Positions 7,370 to 13,550 of a stretch of 53,415 bases of DNA are shown here, in pieces. The stretch is taken from positions 1-53,415 of IMG/VR virus record IMGVR_UViG_3300048091_000226. The stretch is one strand, 5' to 3'. The stretch comes from a virus. A program made the position numbers and the translations under genes. The notes beneath the pieces are model-generated. The model did not search any database. It had not been told where the DNA came from and was given only the letters and a program-made list of their open reading frames with translations. How positions within the stretch are numbered: the first letter of the stretch is position 1; each line of letters starts with the position of its first letter.

Positions 7370-7395
7370 ATCCTCACCTTTATCAGGTGAGGATC
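7369..7395. terminator. Perfect hairpin between convergent genes
   Basis: GATCCTCACC (7369-7378) and GGTGAGGATC (7386-7395) form a 10-bp perfect stem around TTTATCA. It lies between the convergent 6896 gene and DUF2303 gene and overlaps the former's stop. Neither strand has a clear U-tract, so termination is likely but not certain. Confidence 0.5.
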
Positions 7396-7430
7396 GATTG
7401 AGGTAAGCTAGCTTTCCGACCTTGTTGCGC

Positions 7431-8246
7431 TTACTTCGGATCGAACGAACCCAGCGACAACGAGGCGGCATTGCCGATCTTGTCCTGAAGTACCGTTTTG
7501 AACTCCTGCGCGATGTCTTCACGCTGAACCTCTTCCCCAACCCAGCGCAGTTTCAGAGCCGGCAGGGCACCGCTGGTGATAACCGAAATCCGCAGATTGA
7601 TCTGCTGCTCGGTCAGGCCTTCGTACGGGATGGTGCTGAACAGCAGGGCCGCTGGCAGCGTTTCTTTGCTGCGGGCTTCAATCTGGTCCATGGCGCTACG
7701 GCTGGCACTGGTATCGCCGACTGTGGTTTCGGATTCGCTGATCGCTTTGACCGTGATGGTTCGGACTGCCGCGATCGCCTTGGCGACAGGAATCGCCTTG
7801 CCTTCGTCATCGACCGGCGTCAGGTACTGATGCCAGTCTTCAATCCAGTCACTCAGGTCTTTCTGAGTCATTGCGCGGCCACCGATTGTCTGAGCTGCCT
7901 TGTAGCCAGCAGACGCTTTCAGTCGAAGTACCGCGCGGTCGTCAGCGTGGCCCGGCAGCGCATCAGTGCCCAGGTTGAAGAGCAACGTGCAGGTCATTTC
8001 GTCCTGATCGATGAAGCCCTTGGCATTTGGTGAGGCGCGATAAGCCACATAGGCACTGAAGTCAGCCAGCGAATGGGTGGAGTAGATGCCACGGAAACGG
8101 CTGCGGCCGGCTTGCCATTTCTCCAGAGTGACCACCTGGCAACCTTCGGGCAGCACGATAGTCGGCGTTTGGGTGGCCAGCGTTTTACCGCTCGCTTCCA
8201 GCGCGGTGTCGGTGATGAGCTGGATTGCTTCTTTGGTCAGAGACAT
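7431..8246 (-). CDS. DUF2303 (YfdQ-like) family protein
   Basis: A 271-aa protein whose features match the DUF2303/YfdQ family of lambdoid early-left proteins: an N-terminal helix, then a PEGCQVVTLEKWQAGRSRFRG stretch (split here as PEGCQVVTLEKW and QAGRSRFRG), then FSAYVAYRA, FNLGTDALPGHADDRA and a C-terminal beta-rich part. YfdQ-like genes lie in the early-left operon of many enterobacterial and pseudomonad phages; their biochemical role is unknown. It is followed by downstream minus-strand genes and preceded by the 115-aa gene 26 bp upstream, which commonly accompanies it. Confidence 0.8.
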   Translation of the reverse strand: MSLTKEAIQLITDTALEASGKTLATQTPTIVLPEGCQVVTLEKWQAGRSRFRGIYSTHSLADFSAYVAYRASPNAKGFIDQDEMTCTLLFNLGTDALPGHADDRAVLRLKASAGYKAAQTIGGRAMTQKDLSDWIEDWHQYLTPVDDEGKAIPVAKAIAAVRTITVKAISESETTVGDTSASRSAMDQIEARSKETLPAALLFSTIPYEGLTEQQINLRISVITSGALPALKLRWVGEEVQREDIAQEFKTVLQDKIGNAASLSLGSFDPK

Positions 8247-8272
8247 TGTTCGGTTCCTTGATGGTCGGGCGA

Positions 8273-8620
8273 TTAGGTGCGGGGAGTGATCGGGGCTTGT
8301 TCACGGCTGAAAAGCTGATCGTGCTTCTCCGCGAAGAGAGTGATCTTGCCGCCGGAGCCGACATGCATCGGCGTGTCCAGGCTGGTGTTCTCGCTGCGGG
8401 TACCGCGCTTGGTCGGGACCTTGTAGTCGAGCTTGTGCTTGATCTTTACCTGGCTGGATTCGCCGATCTGGCTGAAGTCCAGGGTGATCACCAGCTTGCC
8501 GGCCTTGCCATGGTCAACAACCCCGGAGGCTACTTCGGAAAGGGCGTGGCCGATTTGGCTGGCGAAAGCGCCGCCATTGAGCTCTTCGAGGAACTCGGCG
8601 GTATCGGTTGGGGTTGGCAT
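8273..8620 (-). CDS. Hypothetical early protein paired with DUF2303
   Basis: A 115-aa protein starting MPTPTDTAEFLEELNGGAF with a CGGAGAAA ribosome site. The middle has alternating beta character (GKLVITLDFSQIGESSQVKI) and the end is polar with no membrane segment. It directly precedes the DUF2303 gene in transcription. In pseudomonad lambdoid phages a protein of this size and beta-rich pattern commonly occurs in this position; I know of no function. Confidence 0.65.
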   Translation of the reverse strand: MPTPTDTAEFLEELNGGAFASQIGHALSEVASGVVDHGKAGKLVITLDFSQIGESSQVKIKHKLDYKVPTKRGTRSENTSLDTPMHVGSGGKITLFAEKHDQLFSREQAPITPRT

Positions 8621-8715
8621 GGCTGTTTCTCCGGAATGGCCGACAGGCCGCTGGGTGGAAGTTCGAATTGCGATTGACGAAGGCGCTGGCGCACCTGGTT
8701 GTTGATGCGTCTCAT
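8530..8715 (-). CDS. Possible translationally coupled small ORF
   Basis: An ATG at 8715 overlaps the stop of the upstream 8712-9173 gene as ATGA, the coupling used throughout this operon. It opens a 61-aa basic frame, MRRINNQVRQRLRQSQF…. The frame runs out of phase through the first 90 bp of the next gene and then looks like a shadow (PSSSKSSMAALS). Either a short basic peptide is really made, or only the ATGA is coincidental. The otherwise unassigned gap is about 90 bp. Confidence 0.25.
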   Translation of the reverse strand: MRRINNQVRQRLRQSQFELPPSGLSAIPEKQPCQPQPIPPSSSKSSMAALSPAKSATPFPK

Positions 8716-9173
8716 GCTGCGACCTTCACCTGATGCCACGCCCCGGCGGCATAGAACAGATTCGCGGCCTGCGCTTCTTCGAGCGACACCTCCGCGGGAA
8801 CGGCGATCCACCCAGAAGCAACCAGGTGGTTTGGGTTGCAGTTGTTCCGCATCTCCAGGTAGTAATGTTCGATGGCATCCGTCAGGCGCTCGACCTTGTA
8901 GATGCCCTCCGGCGATATCTCCACCGACTTGACGTACTCAACGCCGCGCTCGTCTCGACACATGGCGCTGATGTAGATCGTCCATCGGTAGGAGAAGTCG
9001 AAAAGAGCGTTGGCAATCGCCAAGCTCCTGACCTGCCGGCAGCTCTTCCAGTTCGCCATGATCTGCGCGCCGCTGGGGTCGATGTTCACGACTGCGACGT
9101 GGTTCGTCCTGAGCAACGCCCGGCAACTGCGTTCGGCCCGGGCGAAACCGTTGTTCGCCTTGCGCTTGCTCAT
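8712..9173 (-). CDS. Hypothetical early phage protein
   Basis: A 153-aa protein starting MSKRKANNGFARAERSCRAL: a basic N-terminal helix, then a mixed alpha/beta body (NVAVVNIDPSG-type strand and YIEHYYLEM-type helix) and no membrane segment. Start and stop both overlap neighbours as ATGA (with the 9170-9403 gene upstream and the small ORF downstream), so it belongs to a tightly coupled early-left block. I recognise it as a recurrent Pseudomonas prophage hypothetical but know no function. Confidence 0.65.
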   Translation of the reverse strand: MSKRKANNGFARAERSCRALLRTNHVAVVNIDPSGAQIMANWKSCRQVRSLAIANALFDFSYRWTIYISAMCRDERGVEYVKSVEISPEGIYKVERLTDAIEHYYLEMRNNCNPNHLVASGWIAVPAEVSLEEAQAANLFYAAGAWHQVKVAA

Positions 9174-9403
9174 AGCGCCTCCGTGATACGCCTCAGCGCG
9201 ATCCGTTCTGCATGGGATGGGGAAGGGCGCCGGCGCTTCAGGACAGTGTCGGGGTCGATCTTGTTGGAGCGCGGTGGTCGGTGCTCAGGCTTGAAGGAGG
9301 CGGCCGGTTCTGCTTTGCCGCCGGCGCCGTAGAAATGGTCCAGCTGACGGTCCAGGTTCGCAATGATGGCGTCTTTCGGGTTCGGCATTGGGCCTATGTT
9401 CAT
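9170..9403 (-). CDS. Small basic early protein
   Basis: A 77-aa protein starting MNIGPMPNPKDAIIANLDRQ. The start at 9403 is fixed by an ATGA overlap with the stop of the upstream membrane-protein gene; its own stop overlaps the next start the same way. The C-terminal half is very basic (HRPPRSNKI, LKRRRPSPSHAERIALRR), suggesting nucleic-acid contact. No family is recognised. Confidence 0.55.
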   Translation of the reverse strand: MNIGPMPNPKDAIIANLDRQLDHFYGAGGKAEPAASFKPEHRPPRSNKIDPDTVLKRRRPSPSHAERIALRRITEAL

Positions 9404-9762
9404 CGCGACATACCCATGAACGCGAAGACCAAAAGCACCACGGCGAAAACCAGTGTCCAACGAGTCATCCAGCTCGCCACATTGGTAGCAGTGAGGTGCG
9501 CGGCCTGGGTGAAATGAGCGGCGTTCTCAAAACCCTGAGCTGAGCGGCAGGCGTTCATGTGGCCAGCTACTTCGGCGCACTCGGTGCCGGTCTGGCGATC
9601 AACCACACCGAACAGATTGTTTCCGTGCGGCACGACGGTGAAGCGCACTGCCATGGCAGGAGAGGTGATCCCTACCTTTTGATAAAACTCGGCGGTAGCC
9701 AAGGTGGCGCGTTGACGCAGGCCATCGAGGATGGCGCGGCGCTGTTGGATTGTCGGGTTCAT
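9400..9762 (-). CDS. Tail-anchored membrane protein
   Basis: A 120-aa protein: MNPTIQQRRAILDGLRQRAT helix, a central soluble part, and a single hydrophobic segment at the extreme C-terminus (TLVFAVVLLVFAFMGM) ending in SR. It is therefore predicted to be tail-anchored in the inner membrane. The ATG has AGGAAAGGAT directly upstream. It is the first gene after the terminator at 9861-9891, so it may need antitermination or a promoter in the gap. Possible roles include superinfection control; none is shown by sequence. Confidence 0.6.
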   Translation of the reverse strand: MNPTIQQRRAILDGLRQRATLATAEFYQKVGITSPAMAVRFTVVPHGNNLFGVVDRQTGTECAEVAGHMNACRSAQGFENAAHFTQAAHLTATNVASWMTRWTLVFAVVLLVFAFMGMSR

Positions 9763-9860
9763 ATCCTTTCCTCGGATGGTTGCGTGTATTCGTCAGCGCT
9801 CAGGCCGCCTGCTGGTTGCCGTTGGGCGCAGGGGAGAGTGCTGACGGATAAAGGCAGGCG

Positions 9861-9891
9861 AAAAAAAGCCCGATCGGAACCGGGCTTTGTT
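9861..9891 (-). terminator. Strong intrinsic terminator inside the early-left operon
   Basis: On the minus strand, AAAGCCCG (complement of 9881-9888), an 8-nt loop and CGGGCTTT are followed by a run of T (complement of A at 9861-9867). This is a textbook Rho-independent terminator, placed after the non-coding stretch 9892-10495 and before the membrane-protein gene. Confidence 0.8.
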
Positions 9892-10135
9892 TGCGTCACG
9901 AAGACCTCCCTACGTGAGCGCCTCCCAGGCCCGCTACTGGCGACAGCCTGGTTTTGAATCATCAGCGGTGACCTTGAACTTGGGGTGGCCTACCGGTTGC
10001 CCGGTTGGTGCGCGGTGACACCGTCGGCCCAGATGTGCGCTGCCTGCCAGGTTGTTGGGCGCAGCCTTCAGGCTTACTGCGCCACGCAGGTGAAGCGGTT
10101 AATGCTGCATTGGTGCAAACCCTCCGTGCTTGAAA

Positions 10136-10274
10136 TGGAAAAACTATTCCGGTTAGGTGCAATTTGTTTCCGGTCCGCCGGATGCAGGGGGCCGCGTTGC
10201 GCGGTGCAGAGTCATCCGCATCGGTTGATACCGCTGGAAAGAAATTTCCAGATGAGTGCAATTTGTTTCCGAAC
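10136..10274. repeat. Two direct copies of a 40-bp unit
   Basis: Copies at 10136-10175 and 10235-10274 match at 30 of 40 positions. The last part is identical over 16 nt (GTGCAATTTGTTTCCG). In each, a short hairpin with GGAA/TTCC arms precedes the identical block, and the arms differ while keeping pairing. Centre-to-centre spacing is 99 bp. Confidence 0.7.
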
Positions 10275-10329
10275 TGGTTGCATCCCGCAGCTCACCCAGT
10301 AAGCGGGCAGGCGGTGGCCACCTATTGAA

Positions 10330-10442
10330 GCTGCATTGGAATGTCGGTCCTGACCAAGATGCCTAACTACGTCCGCCCGTTCGCATACAAACAGTTGGCC
10401 TGGATCAGCTTTTTTCATGGGGCGCCGACATTCCGATGCAGC
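10330..10442. repeat. 18-bp inverted repeat, 77 bp apart
   Basis: GCTGCATTGGAATGTCGG (10330-10347) faces CCGACATTCCGATGCAGC (10425-10442), with one mismatch. Weak inner complementarity (TCCTGACC against GGATCAG) could extend it into one long stem-loop of about 113 nt. Confidence 0.6.
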
Positions 10443-10495
10443 CTCTTTCGAGGCGTCGGGCAGTTATCGTCAGGCTGACGTGGCGCTGGTTGGTC

Positions 10496-11170
10496 TTACC
10501 CGTGAGTGATGGATAGATCACTGATCACGCAAATCGAAGCGTCTTCAGGATCGGTGGAGTCGGAGTAGTCGATTTGGTTGTACACACCGCCGTGGAAAGC
10601 CAGCGTTTTGGTCTCCCAGGTGTTGTCGAGACGCATGATCGCGGAGGTGGATTTGGCGCCGTTGCAGCTGGCAGATACCGATACAGCGCCGCTCGAATTG
10701 GCGTGAATGTTGATCTTGAAGAGTGCACCGAGCGGCACGTTATCCAATACTGTCGAGTTGACTGGATCGTCTTGAAGGTAACTCGACCGGAACCCCATGG
10801 TGATTTTGCCTTTGTTCCAAAATACCTTTACCGGTGGGCGTTCTGAACCCTGCACATGAATTTGGCCGATCACGACCTTCTGCAACGAATTGACCTTCGT
10901 CAGCCGCATTTCTTGACGGCACCAATGGTCTGCGGCGCTAGAAAACAGCCAGTAACCAGGCTCTTTCCATTCACAACGAGTCCGATGGACGCTTTTACTG
11001 GAGGCGCCAAGGGTGGGCGCCGTCATCTGCAACGATCCGTCAGGAAGCATTGAGACAACACTGGGGCATTCGATCAGCGCTCGCCAACCAATCAGGTCTA
11101 GGGAGATAGGGTTCGTGTCGGAAATTGGAAGCGGGGTGGCGATGATGAAATTGCTGATATCTACAGTCAT
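10496..11170 (-). CDS. PL7-family alginate lyase-like protein
   Basis: A 224-aa single-domain protein with the three signature regions of polysaccharide lyase family 7. They are RTRCEWKE (about 63-70, corresponding to the RSELR-type strand), QIHV (Gln103, His105) and HGGVYNQ (Tyr197), in the right order and spacing for the concave beta-jelly-roll cleft that beta-eliminates alginate. The catalytic Gln, His and Tyr and an arginine are retained. No signal peptide is present, so export would need lysis or a virion. The length fits a bare PL7 catalytic domain. It lies in the early-left operon after csrA. A depolymerase acting on host alginate, or a related beta-sandwich lectin-like use of the fold, are both possible. 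Confidence 0.8.
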   Translation of the reverse strand: MTVDISNFIIATPLPISDTNPISLDLIGWRALIECPSVVSMLPDGSLQMTAPTLGASSKSVHRTRCEWKEPGYWLFSSAADHWCRQEMRLTKVNSLQKVVIGQIHVQGSERPPVKVFWNKGKITMGFRSSYLQDDPVNSTVLDNVPLGALFKINIHANSSGAVSVSASCNGAKSTSAIMRLDNTWETKTLAFHGGVYNQIDYSDSTDPEDASICVISDLSITHG

Positions 11171-11219
11171 TGTCGATTCCTTATTTCATTTGATGTCACC
11201 TGTGCTCTGTTGAGCCTTC

Positions 11220-11265
11220 GCTTGATGTAGGCCTACATCAAGCTGCCCACTCTGTGAATGGGCAG
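11220..11265 (-). other. Two adjacent hairpins between csrA and the PL7 gene
   Basis: A 24-bp perfect palindrome at 11220-11243 (arms GCTTGATGTAGG and its complement) abuts a second hairpin at 11243-11265 (CTGCCCA ... TGGGCAG). Neither has a U-tract, so they look more like an RNA processing/stability element or a protein-binding site than a terminator. Confidence 0.6.
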
Positions 11266-11281
11266 AAGTGATGCTTTTCGA

Positions 11282-11455
11282 TCAGGCCTTAGCTGCATCC
11301 TGGATACGCTGGTAGATCTCTTGACGATGCACGGCGACCTCTTTCGGTGCCTCAAACGCCAGCTTTACCTGCTGCCCGCTAACGCTCAGCACCGTGATGC
11401 TGATGTCGTCATTGATGCGGATGGATTCGCTTGGCTTGCGGGTGAGTATCAACAT
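11282..11455 (-). CDS. csrA: Carbon storage regulator CsrA/RsmA
   Basis: A 57-aa CsrA/RsmA RNA-binding dimer: [18 protein letters not shown], the central [16 protein letters not shown] and the [10 protein letters not shown] helix, with Arg in VHR, the key RNA-contact residue, intact. The family binds GGA in hairpin loops at ribosome sites to control translation. ATG 11455 is chosen over a longer frame because CsrA proteins begin MLxLTR and AAGGAGCAGGACC precedes it; that leader itself holds two GGA motifs, so autoregulation is possible. It is the first gene of the PL operon. A phage copy could interfere with the host Gac/Rsm network or tune phage mRNA. Confidence 0.95.
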   Translation of the reverse strand: MLILTRKPSESIRINDDISITVLSVSGQQVKLAFEAPKEVAVHRQEIYQRIQDAAKA

Positions 11456-11481
11456 GGTCCTGCTCCTTGGTTGCCATCCCA

Positions 11482-11505
11482 AAGCACCCGGCTGCCCAGG
11501 TGCTT
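11482..11505 (-). other. Hairpin just upstream of csrA
   Basis: AAGCACC ... GGTGCTT (complementary ends of 11482-11505) forms a stem in the leader, about 27 nt before the csrA ATG. It could present GGA sites or act as an attenuator. There is no U-tract. Confidence 0.4.
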
Positions 11506-11663
11506 CAGTGATGCTGTCCGTGCTGCTTGCCGCTGTTACTCGCCACCTGCGGACTGGGCGATGATTTCTTTCCGTACGTTTACAGTTTGGCTGCTAGGGC
11601 CTGGCAATACGGCGTAACGAGGTGGGAGTCGCCCACGCCTGGTACGTCAATGTTCGGCTTATC

Positions 11664-11697
11664 CAGAAGCTTTCTGCAGTTGGGTTGTTAAAGAGCG
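11664..11697 (-). promoter_or_regulatory. nut-like element: boxA plus small hairpin
   Basis: On the minus strand, 11697-11685 reads CGCTCTTTAACAA, an excellent match to the boxA of lambda nut sites and rRNA leaders. A hairpin CAGAA-AGC-TTCTG (11676-11664) follows 8 nt later in the boxB position. It lies in the PL leader about 55-90 nt after the predicted start, the lambda nutL arrangement. Host NusB/S10 would recognise boxA; no N-like protein gene is recognised. Confidence 0.6.
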
Positions 11698-11756
11698 GCA
11701 GGCCTCTCGGCCCTTCGCAGCTGGCACCTGATTGGGTTCCGGGCTGCGATAGGTGA

Positions 11757-11786
11757 AATATGAACTATAGGTTCACATCAGGTCAA
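11757..11786 (-). promoter_or_regulatory. Putative early-left promoter PL
   Basis: On the minus strand TTGACC (complement of 11781-11786) is followed after 18 nt by CATATT (complement of 11757-11762). One operator lies between the two boxes and a second overlaps upstream of the -35, as expected for a repressed PL. It would drive csrA through int. Confidence 0.6.
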
Positions 11787-11800
11787 GTACCAAAAGTACA
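11761..11800. promoter_or_regulatory. Left operators (two 15-bp sites)
   Basis: TGAACTATAGGTTCA (11761-11775) and AGTACCAAAAGTACA (11786-11800) are partial dyads whose centres are 25 bp apart. They share the pattern TGWAC-N5-GTWCA with three sites at the cI/cro region, which makes binding by the same prophage repressor likely. Confidence 0.65.
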
Positions 11801-11892
11801 TATTTTTGCGTGAGTTCAGATTTGTTGGATTTCGCACGAATGCGCGTAGAGGGATTTACCGCGAACAGATGGTTCGCTATCCTCTGCCACGA

Positions 11893-11908
11893 CTGGATGG
11901 ATGTACAG
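11893..11908. promoter_or_regulatory. Imperfect LexA box before the DUF1654 gene
   Basis: CTGGATGGATGTACAG fits the CTGT-N8-ACAG LexA consensus with one mismatch (G for T at position 4). It ends 17 bp before the DUF1654 ATG. Confidence 0.45.
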
Positions 11909-11925
11909 TATTTGGAGTTGTGAGC

Positions 11926-12231
11926 ATGGCGCAGAACAAAGCGAAACCAGCAGCACGAGTTGAGATGTCCGGCATAGAGCGCTTAGGTCTGCGAGTGTCG
12001 TCAATGATCAATCACCCAGTCGCGCAGACTCAGCGTTGGGTGACGATCTATCGCCTGGACACGGACGGCGATCGAGAGTGGGATGAGGTGATGGGCTTGC
12101 TATCCGAAACGGACGGCATAGACATGACGTTCAACGACGACGAGTCGGTGACGCTGAAGTGGGAGGCGAGCGCCGATGAAGACCGGCCGGTTGAAGTTTA
12201 CGAGCCAGTAGAAGAGGCGGCACCTTTCTGA
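11926..12231 (+). CDS. DUF1654 family protein
   Basis: A 101-aa protein starting MAQNKAKPAARVEMSGIERL. The order IERLGLRVSSMINHP, then RWVTIYRLDTDGDREWDEV, then LLSETDGIDMTFNDDESVTL and KWE is the DUF1654 pattern, a family largely restricted to Pseudomonas. The ATG at 11926 has GGAG 8 nt upstream and begins near the conserved block. It is transcribed away from PL and has an imperfect LexA box in its promoter region. The function is unknown; the context suggests a DNA-damage-linked role. Confidence 0.8.
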   Translation: MAQNKAKPAARVEMSGIERLGLRVSSMINHPVAQTQRWVTIYRLDTDGDREWDEVMGLLSETDGIDMTFNDDESVTLKWEASADEDRPVEVYEPVEEAAPF

Positions 12232-12242
12232 AGGGCAACAAA

Positions 12243-12264
12243 AAGCCCGCTCGACGGCGGGCTT
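12243..12264 (-). terminator. Intrinsic terminator between DUF1654 and DUF6941 genes
   Basis: AAGCCCGC (12243-12250), loop TCGACG and GCGGGCTT (12257-12264). On the minus strand it is followed by TTTTTGTTG, so it ends the minus-strand toxin-antitoxin operon; the plus strand lacks a U-tract. Confidence 0.75.
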
Positions 12265-12284
12265 CCATTACGACCAAGCTAAAG

Positions 12285-12719
12285 CTAAACGATCTGCAAA
12301 CCTTCTGGAGCCTTCGAAATTTGAAGCCCAGTGCATTCGATTTCTTCGCCGTCAGCAACGATGCTAATTTTGATCTTCGAAGGCGCTGCAATGTGGAGAG
12401 GAGAGAGCACAACCATCGCTTTAGCTTCCAACCTTTTGGGGTCTTCGAATAGCCCGAGCCCTTGGCGCATTTGCTCCATTTGACTACTGTCGAGCGCCAA
12501 ATCAAAAACAACATTCCCGTCCATAACCCCTTTGAAGCTTACGGATTGGAACGGCCTATCAATAGGGGTGCTCGCAGTCACTACGGCGCAGAGCTTGGGG
12601 AGGACTGCAGGAAAGTCTGGGAGATACATGAGGCTACCAAAGATGCCCATAAGGGAAATCTTGCCATTGACCTCATTTCTAATGTCATCGCAGAAAACAG
12701 AATATGCGAAGCGTGTCAT
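12285..12719 (-). CDS. DUF6941-like protein, third gene of the TA operon
   Basis: A 144-aa protein starting MTRFAYSVFCDDIRNEVNGK, then SLMGIFGSLMYLPDFPAVLPKLC. This opening (FCDDIR-E--GK-SLMG-) is the DUF6941 pattern; the remainder is a beta-rich domain. No enzymatic residues are evident. Its ATG overlaps the antitoxin stop as ATGA and the operon terminator follows, so it is co-expressed with the toxin-antitoxin pair. It might be a third component, such as a chaperone or sensor, or a passenger; family membership is fairly sure, the role is not. Confidence 0.65.
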   Translation of the reverse strand: MTRFAYSVFCDDIRNEVNGKISLMGIFGSLMYLPDFPAVLPKLCAVVTASTPIDRPFQSVSFKGVMDGNVVFDLALDSSQMEQMRQGLGLFEDPKRLEAKAMVVLSPLHIAAPSKIKISIVADGEEIECTGLQISKAPEGLQIV

Positions 12720-13156
12720 TTTTTTGCCTTCAGTTCGTAGGCTTTCTCTTGCCTGTCCATGATTTCCTCAAGCTTATCGGCTGATATCCCGAGGACCTCT
12801 CGCAATTTCTTACAGGTAGACCGCTGAGGGTCTGTGTTCCCTTTCTCCAAGCGTGCAACCTGCGCTTGCGTCGTTCCAAGTAGGCCCGCGAATTGCGTTT
12901 GGCTGAGACCTTTCTTGAGCCGCAAAGTCCTAATGGTATCGCCTTCATCAGCGAGTACCGTCTCTGCCATCCAGTTTCTGGCTTCGGCCATACCGGATCT
13001 GTGTTCTTCGCTGGAATCAAGCCTCGCCATAAGCTTCGAAAAAGCTGTGTTCTTCTTCGCCAGAGGGATAGGCAGGACTGCCGTTTCTATCCTTATGACG
13101 ACGCCTCTATTCACGGTCCCAGTAGAATCACCAACCGTCTGCTTCGAGGCGGTCAT
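12716..13156 (-). CDS. HTH antitoxin (HigA/Xre-like)
   Basis: A protein of about 146 aa ending in a clear Xre/HTH_3 domain: DTIRTLRLKKGLSQTQFAGL, then GTTQAQVARLEKGNTDPQ and a basic tail. The antitoxin's N-terminal part would contact the toxin. The start is uncertain: ATG 13156 overlaps the toxin end by 29 bp, ATG 13198 would overlap more and GTG 13114 lies beyond the toxin stop; none has a good ribosome site, so coupling to toxin translation is likely. Toxin-first order with an HTH antitoxin is HigBA-like. The domain would autoregulate at the dyad before the toxin gene. Confidence 0.7.
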   Translation of the reverse strand: MTASKQTVGDSTGTVNRGVVIRIETAVLPIPLAKKNTAFSKLMARLDSSEEHRSGMAEARNWMAETVLADEGDTIRTLRLKKGLSQTQFAGLLGTTQAQVARLEKGNTDPQRSTCKKLREVLGISADKLEEIMDRQEKAYELKAKK

Positions 13157-13550
13157 AAGTTGCAAAGACGCGCTGTGTGACTGGATGTGTTGGTTCATAA
13201 TCGAATGCTCTGTGGACAACCGCGAGTACGTAATAAAGGTCTTTAGAAGGAATATATGCGTAGATGATCCGGTACTCATGACCGAGTCGGGACAGTTCGA
13301 AATCCCTGAGCCTCCAGATGTTCTTTCCTTTCCGGTACGGGCCCAGCCATTTCGCTACGCTCAACGTTGCTCCTTTTTCAGGCGCGTGTGGCTTGCCGCC
13401 ATACTGGTCCCATGACAATTTCTCGAGGAGCTCCTGACTCCCAGAGATTTCATCAAGCATCGTGGCTAAGCGATAGCCGGCCACTGGCTTCTCCAGCAAG
13501 ATATCCTCGATATCTTGGGTGGCTTCATCGCCGACTATAAGCTCGTACAA
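13128..13550 (-). CDS. RelE/HigB-like toxin
   Basis: A 140-aa protein with RelE-fold hallmarks: N-terminal helices, GKNIWRLRDFELSRLGHEY, then RIIYAYIPSKDLYYVLAVVH and RAFDYE. That is the W-RLR strand followed by the IIYAY and VLAVVHR strands typical of HigB/RelE ribosome-dependent mRNA interferases. It is longer than the usual 90-110 aa, with extra N-terminal helices. The start is TTG at 13550 with AGGAAG 5-6 nt upstream; a weak start codon would keep toxin low. It precedes its HTH antitoxin. Confidence 0.7.
   Translation of the reverse strand: MYELIVGDEATQDIEDILLEKPVAGYRLATMLDEISGSQELLEKLSWDQYGGKPHAPEKGATLSVAKWLGPYRKGKNIWRLRDFELSRLGHEYRIIYAYIPSKDLYYVLAVVHRAFDYEPTHPVTQRVFATYDRLEADGW

Larger units (their letters stand above)
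9892..10495 (-). other. Structured non-coding stretch, candidate ncRNA
   Basis: About 600 bp with no convincing gene. The open frames on either strand here read poorly and the repeats fall in different frames. It contains a twice-repeated 40-bp unit (10136-10274) and an 18-bp inverted repeat (10330-10442), and it ends at an intrinsic terminator on the minus strand. Read on the minus strand, several GGA triplets lie in or next to short hairpins. A structured RNA or a leader with regulatory sites fits better than a protein. Confidence 0.45.

Noticed and set aside
9962-10418. Minus-strand frames of 99 and 68 codons in the non-coding stretch.
   Set aside because: No ribosome sites, low-complexity composition, and the 40-bp repeat is read in different frames; the repeats explain their similarity better than protein conservation.
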